Source of the DNA: Russula earlei
Taxonomy: Eukaryota; Basidiomycota; Agaricomycetes; Russulales; Russulaceae
NCBI GenBank assembly: GCA_025769875.1
Contig: JAGFNK010000065.1
Location: 62,001 to 126,000, forward strand
Direction of reading: 5' to 3'
DNA length: 64,000 bases
This document shows positions 32,345 through 43,970 of the stretch, in pieces. Made by a program: the position numbers and the translations under genes. The notes under the pieces were generated by a model that made no database searches, was not told the DNA's origin, and was given only the letters and a program-made list of their open reading frames with translations. Each line of letters begins with the position of its first letter. Positions within the stretch are counted from its first letter, which is position 1.

Positions 32345-35300
32345 ATGTCACGTTCGATTCCAGTCCTCGCGAAAACATGGCCTTCGACCAGTTCTATCCG
32401 CGCAGAGGAACGTGCTTTGAAAAGGGCTAGTATGAGGACAGCGAAGTCTTCTCGAAAGCGTCGGTGCTCTATCCACGATTCGCTCTCGCCCCGCCCAACT
32501 GTCAACTCCCAAAATGTCTTGAGAATGACGGAAGATGGGGCAATAACCAAGCCGGATCGTGACCTGGTCCACACTGAAGCCAGGGAAGTTGGATTCCACG
32601 TCGATGGGAGATATTCCTTGCCTCCTTTGGCCTTTGATAATGCCGGGACGGATGTTACTGAAGACGTAGATGATCCTTTTGGTTGCGCACTAGAAGAGTA
32701 TCCTGGCATTTCGTCGGTTGGATCAGGAAGAGAACGACGTGTCGCACTGCCACCTAGGCCACTGGCACCGCTTCCTGTTATCCCTCCCATCTGGGCTCAG
32801 GTAAGGCGGCTTATCTGCGAATCGTACAGCTCTTATATTTTATCTAGTCTCGACAGGAGGTATGCGAGTCTCTTGATTCCTTCAGGAGCTTTCAAGGTGG
32901 TGTCTATCATTCCAATGACACCGTCAAGGGATATCTTCTCGGGGCTCATTCTTCCAGGTCAGTGCATCTGCTAGTTGAGAATTACCATTGCCTAGTGAAT
33001 TGCTAGCCGTGATTTGTTCCACCACGGTGGGAGGCTCATCATCTCACATGGGTACGGAATTATTCTCTGGCATCGATGAGCGTTGATGAAATGAGGGCCT
33101 AGCGGAGGAAAAGCTGAGGCTTTGCATGCGAAAAATCGTCGTATGGAGATTCAAGGACCAGCAGATCAACTGGAGGATGACCGATCTGTCCGTGCTCTAC
33201 TGAACAATTATAAAAGTGGACGGCCACTTGTTATTTTAGCCGATGACAAGTACGCGCTATTCCCCTTTGACCTCACTGCTAGTGGATATACGTACGTCGT
33301 ACTGGGACTGTACTGGATCGCGCATGCTTGGGGTCAGTTCTACATCCTACATGTGTGCTAGCGCTGACTTCTCTTCTCAGCCGAGCTTCAGCAGGTCGAT
33401 GAGAATCATTCTGTTGTGCGATATAAGTTTGCGTTCCAGTGGTGCGAAGGGCAAGGTGATCCGTGGTGGCAGCCGCGTACAGAAGTCTCAGTCGCAACAG
33501 AGGACCCAAACAGTCAGCTTCGTGGAGACGGGCCAGGTGTCAACACATCTGAGGAGCGAAAGAACTCAGCTTCAGGTAAGCGCATCCGGCTATCTACCTT
33601 GAGCTACGATACTGATTTTACGAGAATCTAAAGCGTACGTTGGTCACTCTGTTTGCTGAGTTGTCCTGACCTCAGCGTAGGCTTCAATACCAAATAACCA
33701 GGTACTTTTGTCCAGATTGCAAGTTGAAGTCACTGGTTGTGTACCAAGGCGCTCCCATGTGCCTTCAACCAAGCTGCGTAGCGTTTTTCCGTGAATACCA
33801 AACAACAGAAGACTTCCAGCGATGCACGCAAACTCTGTCATATAGTACAGAGCTGCTACAACTTCGACCTGCGAATCATCTGCCGGTCTCTGCCGATTCT
33901 CTTTTTCCACCATCACCTAGTGATGTCAACACGACATCCCGTCCCTTTGCTAAAGGGTTGCATTGCAGGGACTGCGGTCGGCTCTCTACAAGGTATGCAC
34001 TACTTGGCGCCGTCCTTTCCGACTCACTCAAGCTAGCCTCAGGTTCAAATGGGAGTGCTACGAGTGCAGTTACTGTCATGTAGGTTGCCCGACACACAGC
34101 TCTTCAACGCAGCTCACAGCGTGACCAATAGCGTGTCTATGAGGCCCCTCGCTTCATATTCAGCCACAAAGATTTCTGGCTTCAAGAGCAAGCCCTCAAA
34201 TTTTTCCAGCACCGTGTAGCGGAGGACTCTGGTCAGGCGCGAGCTCGATTAAGTCCTGTGCAAAAACTGAAGAAACGCGTCGACAGGGATCGTGATCAGG
34301 GAATTGGAGTTCCGATCACAAGCGAAGGGCTCGGCACTCCTCCAGGTTCAAACTTTTGACCTGCCTCATAACAGGTATCTAAGTGTTGACATCTAGTCGC
34401 GAGACTTTATAATCTTTTGGTTCCTTTAGAGGACACGTGCATCTGATCCCTGGTCACCCGAGCGTCAATATGGGGGCTAACGCCTTGTTTCTCGACTATC
34501 AGAAGCAAGCCGCTAGTGGCGAAATCCAATTTCGTCGGTGGCCACTCCGGGCGGTTAGTTTGCTTGCATTTATATCTACTGTACTCGTATCCTGACTCTC
34601 ACCAGCACAAATGTATGGGTTTTATGTTGTCTCATTCAATCCTTCTTCTCAACCGCCGCTCGTCAGGCAGAGGCCAGCTGTTGTCGAATTACTTTTCACA
34701 AAACAGTACGATTATGCTATATGTTAACTCGAGAGTGCTGACTCTAAATTTGGTTTGCTTGCAGCTGGTGCCCCTTACCAAGTATGATTCCTCACGCGGT
34801 TCGTGCAACTACAGTAATGACGTCAGAGCAGTATATCGGGGGTGCTGAGCGCACGACACCACTGGAGGACGGCGCAAAGGCAGTGCTTGACGCGCTGGCA
34901 TTGATCAAGGATCGTATTACGACCGCTCTGGGAAGAGATATCCCTTTCAACGAAGTCCTGAGCGCTGCATATATGGAGAAACAGAAGATGACGGTAAATG
35001 ACTTCGTCTCTCCTCATTTCAGCATGGCTAATGGGGTACCGTACCTAAACATTGCAGTTCCACAGCGATTCTGAGCGTGGTCTGGGCCCCGTTGTCGCTT
35101 CGCTTTCCCTAGGTTCCGCCGCTGAGATGCATTTTCGCCTTCACTCGAAGTACACCTTTACGGAAGGTCACAGGAAGGTTGCGATGAGCCTTCTATTGAG
35201 ACATGTCGGTATTATGACTATTTAGCTTGAGCCTTTTCTTCACCGGTAATATTTTCAGGGCGACGTTCTAGTCATGGAAGGAGCCGGTGTACAAGAGTAC

Positions 35301-35425
35301 TATGAGTAAGTCCTCCCGAGCTCGACTCCAAGGTACTTAACAATTGCGATAGACATGCGGTCGTACCCAAGAATTTCCGCATAGTTGCGACAGCTCGGTT
35401 CATTTCACCCGAAAATTATACGTGA
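32345..35425 (+). CDS. AlkB-like 2OG-Fe(II) dioxygenase-domain protein with Cys-rich region
   Basis: The C-terminus carries a 2-oxoglutarate/Fe(II) dioxygenase fold of AlkB type. FHSDSERGLGPVVASLSLGS has the metal-binding H-x-D, VQEYYEHAVVP has the second metal His, and FRIVATARF has the Arg that holds 2-oxoglutarate. AlkB enzymes remove alkyl or methyl groups from nucleic acids or proteins; the substrate here is unknown. Upstream are two Cys clusters (RYFCPDCKLKSLVVYQGAPM with a following CLQPSC, and LHCRDCGRL with WECYECSYC), probably zinc-binding. Before these lies a conserved-looking block (DDRSVRALLNNYKSGRPLVI, GYTYVVLGLYWIAHAW). About 14 exons were traced, including a 10-nt exon at 33625-33634. 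The start is uncertain: the open frame extends upstream of 32345 without an ATG. One junction near 34700-34830 could not be brought into phase. Confidence 0.85.
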
Positions 35426-35536
35426 AAAGACGAACATGAACCGCAAGAATCATAATTGCGTTTATGAACTATATTATTTATCTTAGCTATGCTATATCCT
35501 GCTATACCAAGCATTAGCTAATACGTTGGGGAATAG

Positions 35537-38500
35537 TCACGATCTCTGTCTCTGACCAGGAGGAGGAAGCGGTAAGGCTCTACCGCCGCGTGGTGGTGGT
35601 CGAGTCTGCTCTTGCGAAGTTTTGAGTGGTTGAGATTGCAGACGTTGAGAATGTGGCTGGGTGACCCCCTTCGAATATTGCAAAATCTTGAGCTCAATTC
35701 ATCTGCTCGGTCGAAATGTGTTTCACTCACCAACACAGTCTGTTTCTGCTTCGAGTAAAATGCAAAAAGATCCGCAATCTGTTGCTCCAATAACTGTCGC
35801 TCCCTCTGAAGGCGACCGACTTCTTGGGTAGATATCAACACTTCTCGCGTGAGCTCCTTCTTGAATTCTTCGACATGAACTGCGCTGACCGTAAGCCAGT
35901 GAGACTGGTAGTGTCAATGGGGCTTTACTTTGAACGTTGATCGCAGTGGCTTCTTTCATGGCCTCTACGAATCTGAGCCGCTCGCCACGTATATCATCTG
36001 AAAGTTCTACATGGCGCGAATAATCGGATTGAGTTTCCATCGCATAGATAGGGAACATGCAACACAGTTTTACCGTTTGCAAGAGAGCGCAACATCCTCT
36101 CTTGATCTTGTCGCTGACGTTCGATGACCCCCAACACCGACTCCGTGGCTGGCATGCTTTGTTAGACTCCGCATCGCGGTGAAAGGCGACATATGGTTTA
36201 CTGTATGCGTTTCTCATCTCGGCATTCTTTCGCATGTCTTCGTTCAGAGCGGCAATCACACCGTTCATGGTGCTAAGCAAGTGCCCCGAGTCACGGTCCC
36301 GTCGCTTGCTGTCTTCGGCCAACCTCCGTACGCCTTGCAGCACCGTGAATGGCGCTGCCTGACCGGCATCCGCGTCCTTTTCCGTCGTTACTGGGTCTCC
36401 TTGAACTTGAAGCTCGTCGGCGCTTCCCAGCGCTTTGCACAACCTTTGCAGGTCGTCCGCGATCCCCATTATCTGTGCCGTACCACCATTCACGAACGTT
36501 TCGAGCCACTTCAACGCGGCGTCCGTTGAGTCGAATCTCTCAACCACTAGCGCTATCTGCGCGAGAGAGGCCACGCACCGTGTTGAGCTCGTTCAGATAA
36601 CGCACGCTTTCCGCTTGCTGCTCCATAAGATGGGCCCGGGCATCCTCGTCCTGGCGCAAGGTCTCGTTGCCATCTTGCATCTCTGTGTCGCCCTGCATTA
36701 TTTCCTTTGAGGCTGCACATGGTCAACTCGTGAGGCGGAGCGGCCTGGTTTATGTCCGATCTGGCGATCGACGACGCCGGGTCTGGTTTGAGGGTGGATA
36801 ATTCCACTAACATGTCAAGCTTCTGCCGAATGTCCCTCAGGTCGAGGGATTCTGGCGCAGAGCCATGACGGTCTTGTAAAGACCCAGGAGGTTGTTCCCC
36901 GGCCATGAGGCGTGGCTTGTCCCTACCGTCAGCCGTCCTATCCAGTGCGCCGCCCTCCAACATGGTCCGTATCTCTTCCAAGGCCTGAAAGATCTGCGCT
37001 TGGTTGCTCTGTAGTTGCTCATCGGTGGTCATCGCCGCAGAGCCGTGCGTGCCGCGTTGTTGCCCTTCCAAGTGGGCCAGCACGGTCCGCACGTCATCCA
37101 GGGCAGTCTGTATTCCCGAAAGGTGTCGCGAGTCCTGCTCACGTCCCGAATTCGCAGCGCGCGCGTTTGCCGTGACATCCCGCACGTCGTTTTGGATGGC
37201 CTCGAGCTGCTCGCTGAGCTCCGCCGTCTTGATGAGCTGTCGCTCCGCGTGGACGTCCATGATATCGAGCAGCGCGCCGACCGTTCCGTCCGCATGAGAG
37301 CCGACGTGCGATGCGGCTGCGGACAGAGAGACTGACCTTTCCGATGCGCGGCGTTGTAGCAGGAGTGTAGGGTCACGAGCGCGCATCTCTTCGCGGAGAC
37401 GGAAGGCAGACTTGGGCCTAGCTGGCCGTGTCGAACGACCTGAGGCCGCAGACACGGGCGAGGTAAGGGTGAGGCGGTCGTCTGAACCGCCGAGAGACGA
37501 AGAAACCCAAGACGACAGTGAGCTGGTTATTTCCCCGGTGGTAGAGGTAGGTAGTGGGACGTCGGTCATAATGCCGGGATGAGCCAGCTCTGGAACCGCC
37601 CCTGAGTCATCAACAGTGCCGGCTTGTCGCTCGCCGGTGGCAGGTTTCGAGATGGCGCGCGGCGGGGACGGACGGGAGGGCGCGGAGACGCCCGAAGTCG
37701 GATGATCCTGCATTTCGGCGAGACGCTTGCGCACGACGGAACGGCGACCGAGGTTGACGATGGAAGGGCTGTGCGAATGGCTGTGGCTGCCGGTGTGCGA
37801 GGACCGTGTCGAAGATCCTGACAAGGACTTGAAGTTGCTCGACGGCGCATGCTCCAGATACGTTTCCCGTGCATGAACGAGGCTTCTCCGATTGGAGGCG
37901 ATCCCCGCCGAGGGCAGTTCCTCCGTTGGCACGCGATTTCTCGTGGGCGAGCAAGGGGCAGCTGTGCTGGTAGAGCGCGTAGACGAGGCATCGTTGGGGA
38001 GGTGGCGCGGCTCCGAGTCGCGACCCCGGGAAACTGGCGAGTCTGTTTCTGGTGGTGAAATTGGCTTGCTTGCTTGATTGGGCGCGGGGGAGCCGGGAAG
38101 AGCTTCAGTGTCGATCCGAAGATAGGCCATTTTCGTACGCTCCGGCAGTTTCTTGTCTTGGTTCTGCAAGATGGCATCCCTTGAGCCCCAGCATGAGCCT
38201 GTAGACAACGGTGTACACTGAATCTTACCAGATGGCGCTGACCCACGCTGCCCGGTCCTTCACAGTCGGTACGGCGAAGCGACGATTCTCCTTCCCGTCG
38301 AAAACAAGCTCAAAAACTTTAGGATCCGAAGAGTTTTCCATCGCGGGTAACAGCGCCTTTTGTTCCACGCTGATCTCCCCCGGCGTGAGAGACTTTACAT
38401 CCGCGCATGCGTGCAGCGAGACAACATCAGTCCATGGAATACCTTGCGTCGTAGCCTGATGTCAGAAGTATATGTGACCTGTGGAGTACCGCTTCGCAAG

Positions 38501-39323
38501 GTATCCATACGGGTAAGATTGGAGACGAGGCAGATGTAGGCGCGCTGAGATGGAGTAGGAGACCCGTGTGTAGGGAATACGTCGGAGAAGTGCAAATTCT
38601 TGATCCCGGACCACCAATGTTCGGAGCGAATGGATCGAGCTCGGGCTCGTGATCGTGTCCGGCTCCGGGAGAAGTGTTGGGTTCGTCAGGAAGAGGTGGC
38701 CCAAACTCTTTTGGAACGATATATGATTCCACTTTCTCCTTCCCAAGCCGCTTGCCTTTCTTGAATACTGACAACAGATTCCGGAAGGACTGCCGCAAAG
38801 GAGAAGTTTTCTTCTCAGTGCGGGTGGAAGGTGTGAATAAACCAGACTCTGTCCGATTGGTACAGATGGGTGGTGTATCCCGCATCCCGTGTGATGGCCA
38901 AGCTTTCGGAGAGTTATCAGCGCTCATGGACTCGAATCGCTTGATAAGCTCCTTAGTCGAACGACGACGCCGCACATCATGAGGACATGGGCCTTCCCTC
39001 GTTACTGGGACGGAGAAGTATTCCTCGTAGGGTTGTGGGCCACAGTCCTGGGGAGAACAAAACTCTGGCGGAGTCGGAAAGGCGCTTTGGACACCGTCTC
39101 GGTAACGAGACTCATACGTCGACGAGGAATGCGCCCGGATCAAGTCTGCATTTCTGTCAGGCATCGACCTCGGTCCCCGGAAGACGGGCTTGGTATGCTG
39201 CATGGCAGTTGGTCCTCCTACTGGAGTGGGAAGGACCTCTGATTCTGATGAAGCTGAGCCGGCCCCGCGAGTCATATGAGAATATAATGAATAGATCTCA
39301 GAGACGTTGTCCGTGGTAGACAT
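35537..39323 (-). CDS. PH-domain and coiled-coil protein, probably cortical or cytoskeletal
   Basis: On the minus strand the gene runs from MSTTDNVSEIYSLYSHMTRG (39323) to a TGA at 35537-35539. The N-terminal 240 residues are Ser/Pro/Arg-rich. A PH-like domain follows, with HTGLLLHLSAP, LPVWIPCEAVLHRSHILLT, IPWTDVVSLHACADV and the closing helix VKDRAAWVSAIW. After it comes a long Ser-rich linker, then coiled-coil segments (QLIKTAELSEQLEAIQNDV, DEQLQSNQAQIFQALEEIR, VGRLQRERQLLEQQIADLF), ending in a Pro-rich tail. PH domains bind phosphoinositides or proteins, so a membrane-cortex scaffold role is inferred. Inside the PH domain the frame breaks by one base around 38450-38462. Either a 57-nt intron removes conserved residues or an indel is present. 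Several introns of 40-60 nt were traced in the 3' half; not every junction is certain. Confidence 0.75.
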
Positions 39324-40263
39324 GATATGTCCAACGCTATGACGGAGGCCGGTGCAAGACATGTATACAAGCTTCCAAGCTAGTCCGTCAGCCGAGATTC
39401 GAAACGGGTGCGTCGAAAATGCAACTGACAGATTCTGTAGACACTACGTGGCGGCTGGGTCGGACATGCCAAGCGCGGAGCTACGTAGACTATATAATTC
39501 TTGGCAGAGGCTTCATAGACTGAATAATGCGCCAGTAGCAAATGAACTACCTGCGTCACAGTGACTATGTGGCGCCAAGTAGCACCAAAGGGTTTTCCTG
39601 ATGTCAAACAATGTGATTGCAGACAGCAGCAATCTGGGTGCATTGGGGATTACTTTGTGACTCGGAGAGCTTCAGAGCTACCCCGAGATCGACCAACTGT
39701 GGACCTCATCCTGCCAGTGATTTGTCCTTGAGATGACAGAGAATCGCGCAAACTGACATGTCGAAGGCGCAGACATCCATGTCGGCTAGCAGTAACCTGA
39801 ACGCATGATAGTCGCCGAGATCTGCCAGGGATAGGGAGAAACCCATGTGGGTCGACTGACGCTGAATTCGAACCACGTCCCGGATCAAAACCGCGGCGGC
39901 CGGCTAACCACCCCTCCCTCACGTCGCGAGCTGCTTTGGCGGTTGCAACTTGAATACACGTATCATCGTTGGACTTCGATAGGAATTCTATGGTGAAATG
40001 TTTGATGATTCCCAGGCCAGCAGCTACTGATCATTCGCCCTAGGCGGGATTGCAAGCACTTGCATCCTCCTTCATTTCCCGTGCGTCTGAACTGGCAACC
40101 CAACGAGGAAGGGAGTTAGGTGGTGCGTTGAACGGATTTTATGTGTAATTATGTGTTGCAATCTTTCTCTTCATGTTTACACTCCTGACGTTTGATACGG
40201 AAGATATGCCAAGGCTATGAGTCTCTCTGAACCTAACCTTCTATCTCCTCATAGTCTGCCCTT
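39324..40263. promoter_or_regulatory. Divergent intergenic region between the PH-domain gene and alpha-galactosidase
   Basis: 940 bp between two genes that point away from each other, so both promoters should lie here. No coding frame of interest, repeat or RNA gene was recognised. The side next to the galactosidase has long CT-rich stretches (about 40150-40260), as is common before fungal starts. Confidence 0.4.
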
Positions 40264-42309
40264 ATGGTCTACTCTATCTCGCTGGCTTTGCGTTTACTCG
40301 GCAATTTTTCCCATCTCGAGCTGCGAACACCTACCATGTGCCACGTACGCAAACATTGTTGTACCACCCGGTCAATTGACTCAAAATACTCCTTACCTTA
40401 GCATCGACTCACCCCTCGAAGGCCGTCGGACGGCTCCCTGCCTTGGGGTGAGTTCATATGGCCTTTCCGAGGCCTTCTCTTTCATTGATGACGCTTCTTT
40501 AGTTGGAATACGTGGAATGCGTATCGCTGTGGTAACCAATGTCCATTAAAATCATCATCCTTCTTTCCTGCCGCTGAGCACACGTGCAGAGATTTCCGAA
40601 GAAAGGGTACTTACTGCAGCCAAGACATTTGTCTCCCTAGGCTTGAAGGAGGCTGGTTACGAATACGTGAACATTGATGTATGTCTCTGCAATCGAACTG
40701 CTATCTGCTCCTCCGACTTCACCACGCCTCAGGACTGTTGGTCTCTGCTGGAGCGTGACCCCGTCACAAACGAGCAGGTTCCTGACCCGGCAAAGTTTCC
40801 TCGTGGAATCAAAGCCGTGGCCAACGACATTCACTCTATGGGTTTAAAAATAGGCATTTACAGGCAAATCCTTTCCGCTGTTGGCATTTTCTGGTATTCT
40901 TACCGTGAATATAGCGACGCCGGCACAGAGACCTGTGCAGGATATCCAGGCTCATTGGGCTACGAAGCAGTTGACGCAGCTACATGGCAGTCTTGGGATA
41001 TTGACTGTGAGCTCCGCTGTCTCTGTCCTCCACGACTTTTTTTCCCCTCATCTGACTCCGCACCGAACAGATCTGAAATATGGTAAATTGTTTACACCGC
41101 TGATAATTCGACACATCGACGGTCATTCTCATAGACAATTGTAACGTTCCTACAAACTGGAGTGATGCTAGCGTACGCTTCCGCGCTTCGTTTCTGGTCT
41201 TCGACTGATGTATCACCGCGCTCTAGATTCCTCCAGGTGGCGATTGGTAGTAAGCCCAGTTTTGCGTTGAATACCCAGCAGGCGCTGAAAGGTCCTCCAT
41301 AGCAATTCAAACTCGGCCATTCGATTCCGTGAGATGGGGTACGCCATCTAGCCCCAAAGTCCCGCTTCCCCGTCTCGCGTCTCGGCTGACATCCAATGCC
41401 CGATGCAGAACTGCGATCGCCAACAACGACCCACCAATGCAGTATAGCCTCTGCATCTGGGGAGAAGCACATGTGTGGACCTGGGGCGCGCGTGTCGTAC
41501 GTTTGATTCCCACTCGGCCCGTGTTTCGTATTCTCATGCTTCAAAAACACACTTGCACCACACAGGGTCATTCCTGGCGCATGGCAGGGGATTCGAGGTG
41601 CGTAGCATTGTCCCCCGACATTGCCCCCACTCCCCCAGCTTACGATGAACCCCGTCTCGACGTCACGTCAGCCCGACCTGGGAGTACATAAAATCGATCA
41701 TCAAGCACAACGTGAACCACCTGTCGTCGGTCGACTTTTTTGCGCACAACGATATGGACATGATGGAGATCGGCAACGGCAACGGCAATTTGACGATGGA
41801 AGAGGAGCGGACACACTTTGCGGTTTGGGCGTTCATGAAGAGTCCCATCTTGCTCGGTACCGAGGTGTGTGGTCCCTCCCTTTCGCCTATCGTCGCACCT
41901 CGCTGTATACTAGCGTCGATCCCACTTGCAGCTTGCAAAACTCACTCCTGAAGAGGTCAAGATCGTCACAAATGCGGAACTCATTGCCTTCCACCAGGAC
42001 ACCACCGTGGGCAAGCCCGCCATGCCGTATATTCATTCCACGGATGCAGCTCCGGCCATGGATCCACCACAGTTTTATTCTGGCGAGTCCAGCAGGGGTA
42101 TACATGTGTTTGTTGTGAACACCAACGACACATCCTTGACGTTTACTATCAACTTCACTGATGTACCGGGACTGAGCTCAGTGAGCGCTCGTGTGCACGA
42201 CATGTGGACGTCAACGGATCTGGGCGAATTCCCGAACAACTATAACGTGACATTAGCGGCCCATGATACAGCAGCTTTACTTGTTACACCACTATGGGCG
42301 GATGAATGA
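40264..42309 (+). CDS. Secreted alpha-galactosidase, glycoside hydrolase family 27
   Basis: GH27 enzymes release terminal alpha-galactose from raffinose-type sugars and galactomannans. Splicing roughly a dozen short exons restores the family order: [81 protein letters not shown] (KYD holds the nucleophile), [50 protein letters not shown] (acid/base Asp), [18 protein letters not shown] and a beta-sandwich tail ending [10 protein letters not shown]. The intron at 40864-40914 begins with GC. The start is inferred: MVYSISLAL at 40264 joined at 40291 to 40402 gives a short signal-peptide-like start, but no other ATG fits. All other junctions are in phase, so the enzyme is probably functional. Confidence 0.92.
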
Positions 42310-42509
42310 CTTGAATTGCTTCACTCCACAAGAACAGTTGAAGTACGTCACAAAACCGGTAATCATGGGCTGACATTCGGAATTTCGTTGTGTTCCAGAC
42401 ATCGCCTAGGTCTTGGATTATAGTTATCGTACAGGTAGAGAATACGAGACTCATGTAACTACTTTCGCCCTTTTGTCAGTCGCGACAATAAAGAGTGCTA
42501 TGATGTTTT

Positions 42510-43363
42510 TTACGTCAATTTCGCGCCCAGTCCCTGAACGAGTTGAATCTATAAGTAAGGGTCAGTCAACGCACAATGGATCGCAGGCTATCGGTTGCCC
42601 GTTCTAACCTCTTGTTTGGTGATTGTTCGCAGTTCACCTGTGACAGCAACCGTCCCCTGTGTCCGCGACGCGACCTCCTGTACGCCACTAGAAATCTCCC
42701 CGCTGGTGGCGAGCCAATAACGAACCTCGTCGGGAATAACCTCGATGGCTGCAACACGAGGGTCGTTCTCGTCGCCTTTATGGATACCATCACCTAGATC
42801 GCCAAAGTATGGTCCGATACTTGACGGTGGAACAACGCAAGTTTAGTTGCGTCGACGGCGAGGGTCGCCAGAGTACATACCACGAACTCCAATACTTTTT
42901 GATGACGGACCTGTCGTCGATGACCCTGGCGATTCCCGAAAAGCTTGCCCAATTGGTGGTGGACGTATCGAAGAAGCTGACGTTGGCATGGCTGTCGTTC
43001 TGAAGCTCCTTGAATTTGGGCGAGGCAGTTGTTGGCGATGAAGACGAGGTTGACTTGGTTGGTTGAGAACGCTGGAATTATGTGCGCCGTCTCAGGGAAA
43101 GGCACGGGAGAGCACGTATGCAAGAAATGGCTCACGGCCAGCTGGCGTCATTGCTCTCGAATGGAGATGGCCATCCTGCGCGCGCGTGGTTAGCATACCC
43201 GTCTGGGCACCCTGTACGACCTTGTGCAGATCTGCTGGCGAGTGAGACGGGTAGACGTCGCTACAGGTAGGGGATACGTGCCCTCGATCTTTTGCGACGG
43301 CGTCACGTTGTCATTCTGCGCTTTGGCAAGATAGGGGTCGAGCTGAACGCCGGTGGCAGACAT
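42510..43363 (-). CDS. BLI-3-like FMN-binding split-barrel protein (pyridoxamine 5'-phosphate oxidase fold)
   Basis: This family (blue-light-inducible BLI-3, general stress protein 26) has a split-barrel flavin-binding fold; its reaction is not well defined. On the minus strand the pieces are MSATGVQLDPYLAKAQNDNV, then DLHKVVQGAQTGMLTTRAQD, HLHSRAMTPA, FSTNQVNLVFIANN, KFKELQNDSHANVSFFDTST, TNWASFSGIARVIDD, YFGDLGDGIHKGDENDPRVA and AIEVIPDEVRYWLATSGEI. It ends GLGAKLT at 42510. Intron 1 (43281-43232) starts with GC. Between FIANN and the next conserved block one extra base breaks the frame (about 43034-43038), with no intron to absorb it. So this copy is either a young pseudogene or carries an assembly error. 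It is convergent with the galactosidase and divergent from the GT61 gene. Confidence 0.85.
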
Positions 43364-43970
43364 GTGGAATCGTTGTTGGGGCGGTGAGCAGTTGAGAGCA
43401 GGTTTTTAAACCCACCGATAACCCCTGACCTGCACCGATGACGTTATTAGCAAGTCACCACCTGGTAGAAAGATCACGATGCCATCAGCTGCCGGTGCTT
43501 ACCACCGCCCAACCCCACGCCGTCGCATACAGTACAAATACGGTGGATCCCGTCTCTTCTTGTCCCTGTCCCTACCTTGTGTTCTAACTGACAGCTCTAA
43601 TGGAGGATATTTGATATCCATCTACACGAGCACCCGTTACACGTCAAACAACCGGCTATCTGGTCCAATTTGGCAAGGTGCAAAATTATCCGCTGATGTA
43701 AGGACTCCAGGTTCCAGACAATAATTGATATTGACATTTCCACGTATTTTTGGTTCGCATCACCCTACCAGGGAACGAACTCGACTACGAAAAGTGGAAG
43801 CATTGAAACGGACATGTGATGCGCGGGCATGAGCGCTGCCGTAAGGCAACCAATTCACCAGACCAGACGTGATAGAGATACCCATAGTCGGACGCGTGGA
43901 CTCGGTTAAGGCCCCATTCCGAATTTTCGCCCTCATCCTTCCTTCCTCTCCCCCAACCCCCCTCTTCGCC
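43364..43970. promoter_or_regulatory. Divergent intergenic region between the BLI-3-like gene and the GT61 gene
   Basis: 607 bp between two gene starts facing away from each other. An 81-codon open frame at 43479 has no recognisable content. The last 60 bp before the GT61 ATG are CT-rich. Shared regulation is possible but nothing in the sequence proves it. Confidence 0.4.

Noticed and set aside
32023..32790. 255-codon minus-strand frame opposite the dioxygenase gene start
   Set aside because: Antisense to an exon whose frame continues into recognisable conserved blocks; composition is that of a complementary-strand shadow.
40217..40549. 110-codon plus-strand frame at the alpha-galactosidase start
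   Set aside because: It runs in the wrong frame through the first conserved galactosidase exon and its intron.
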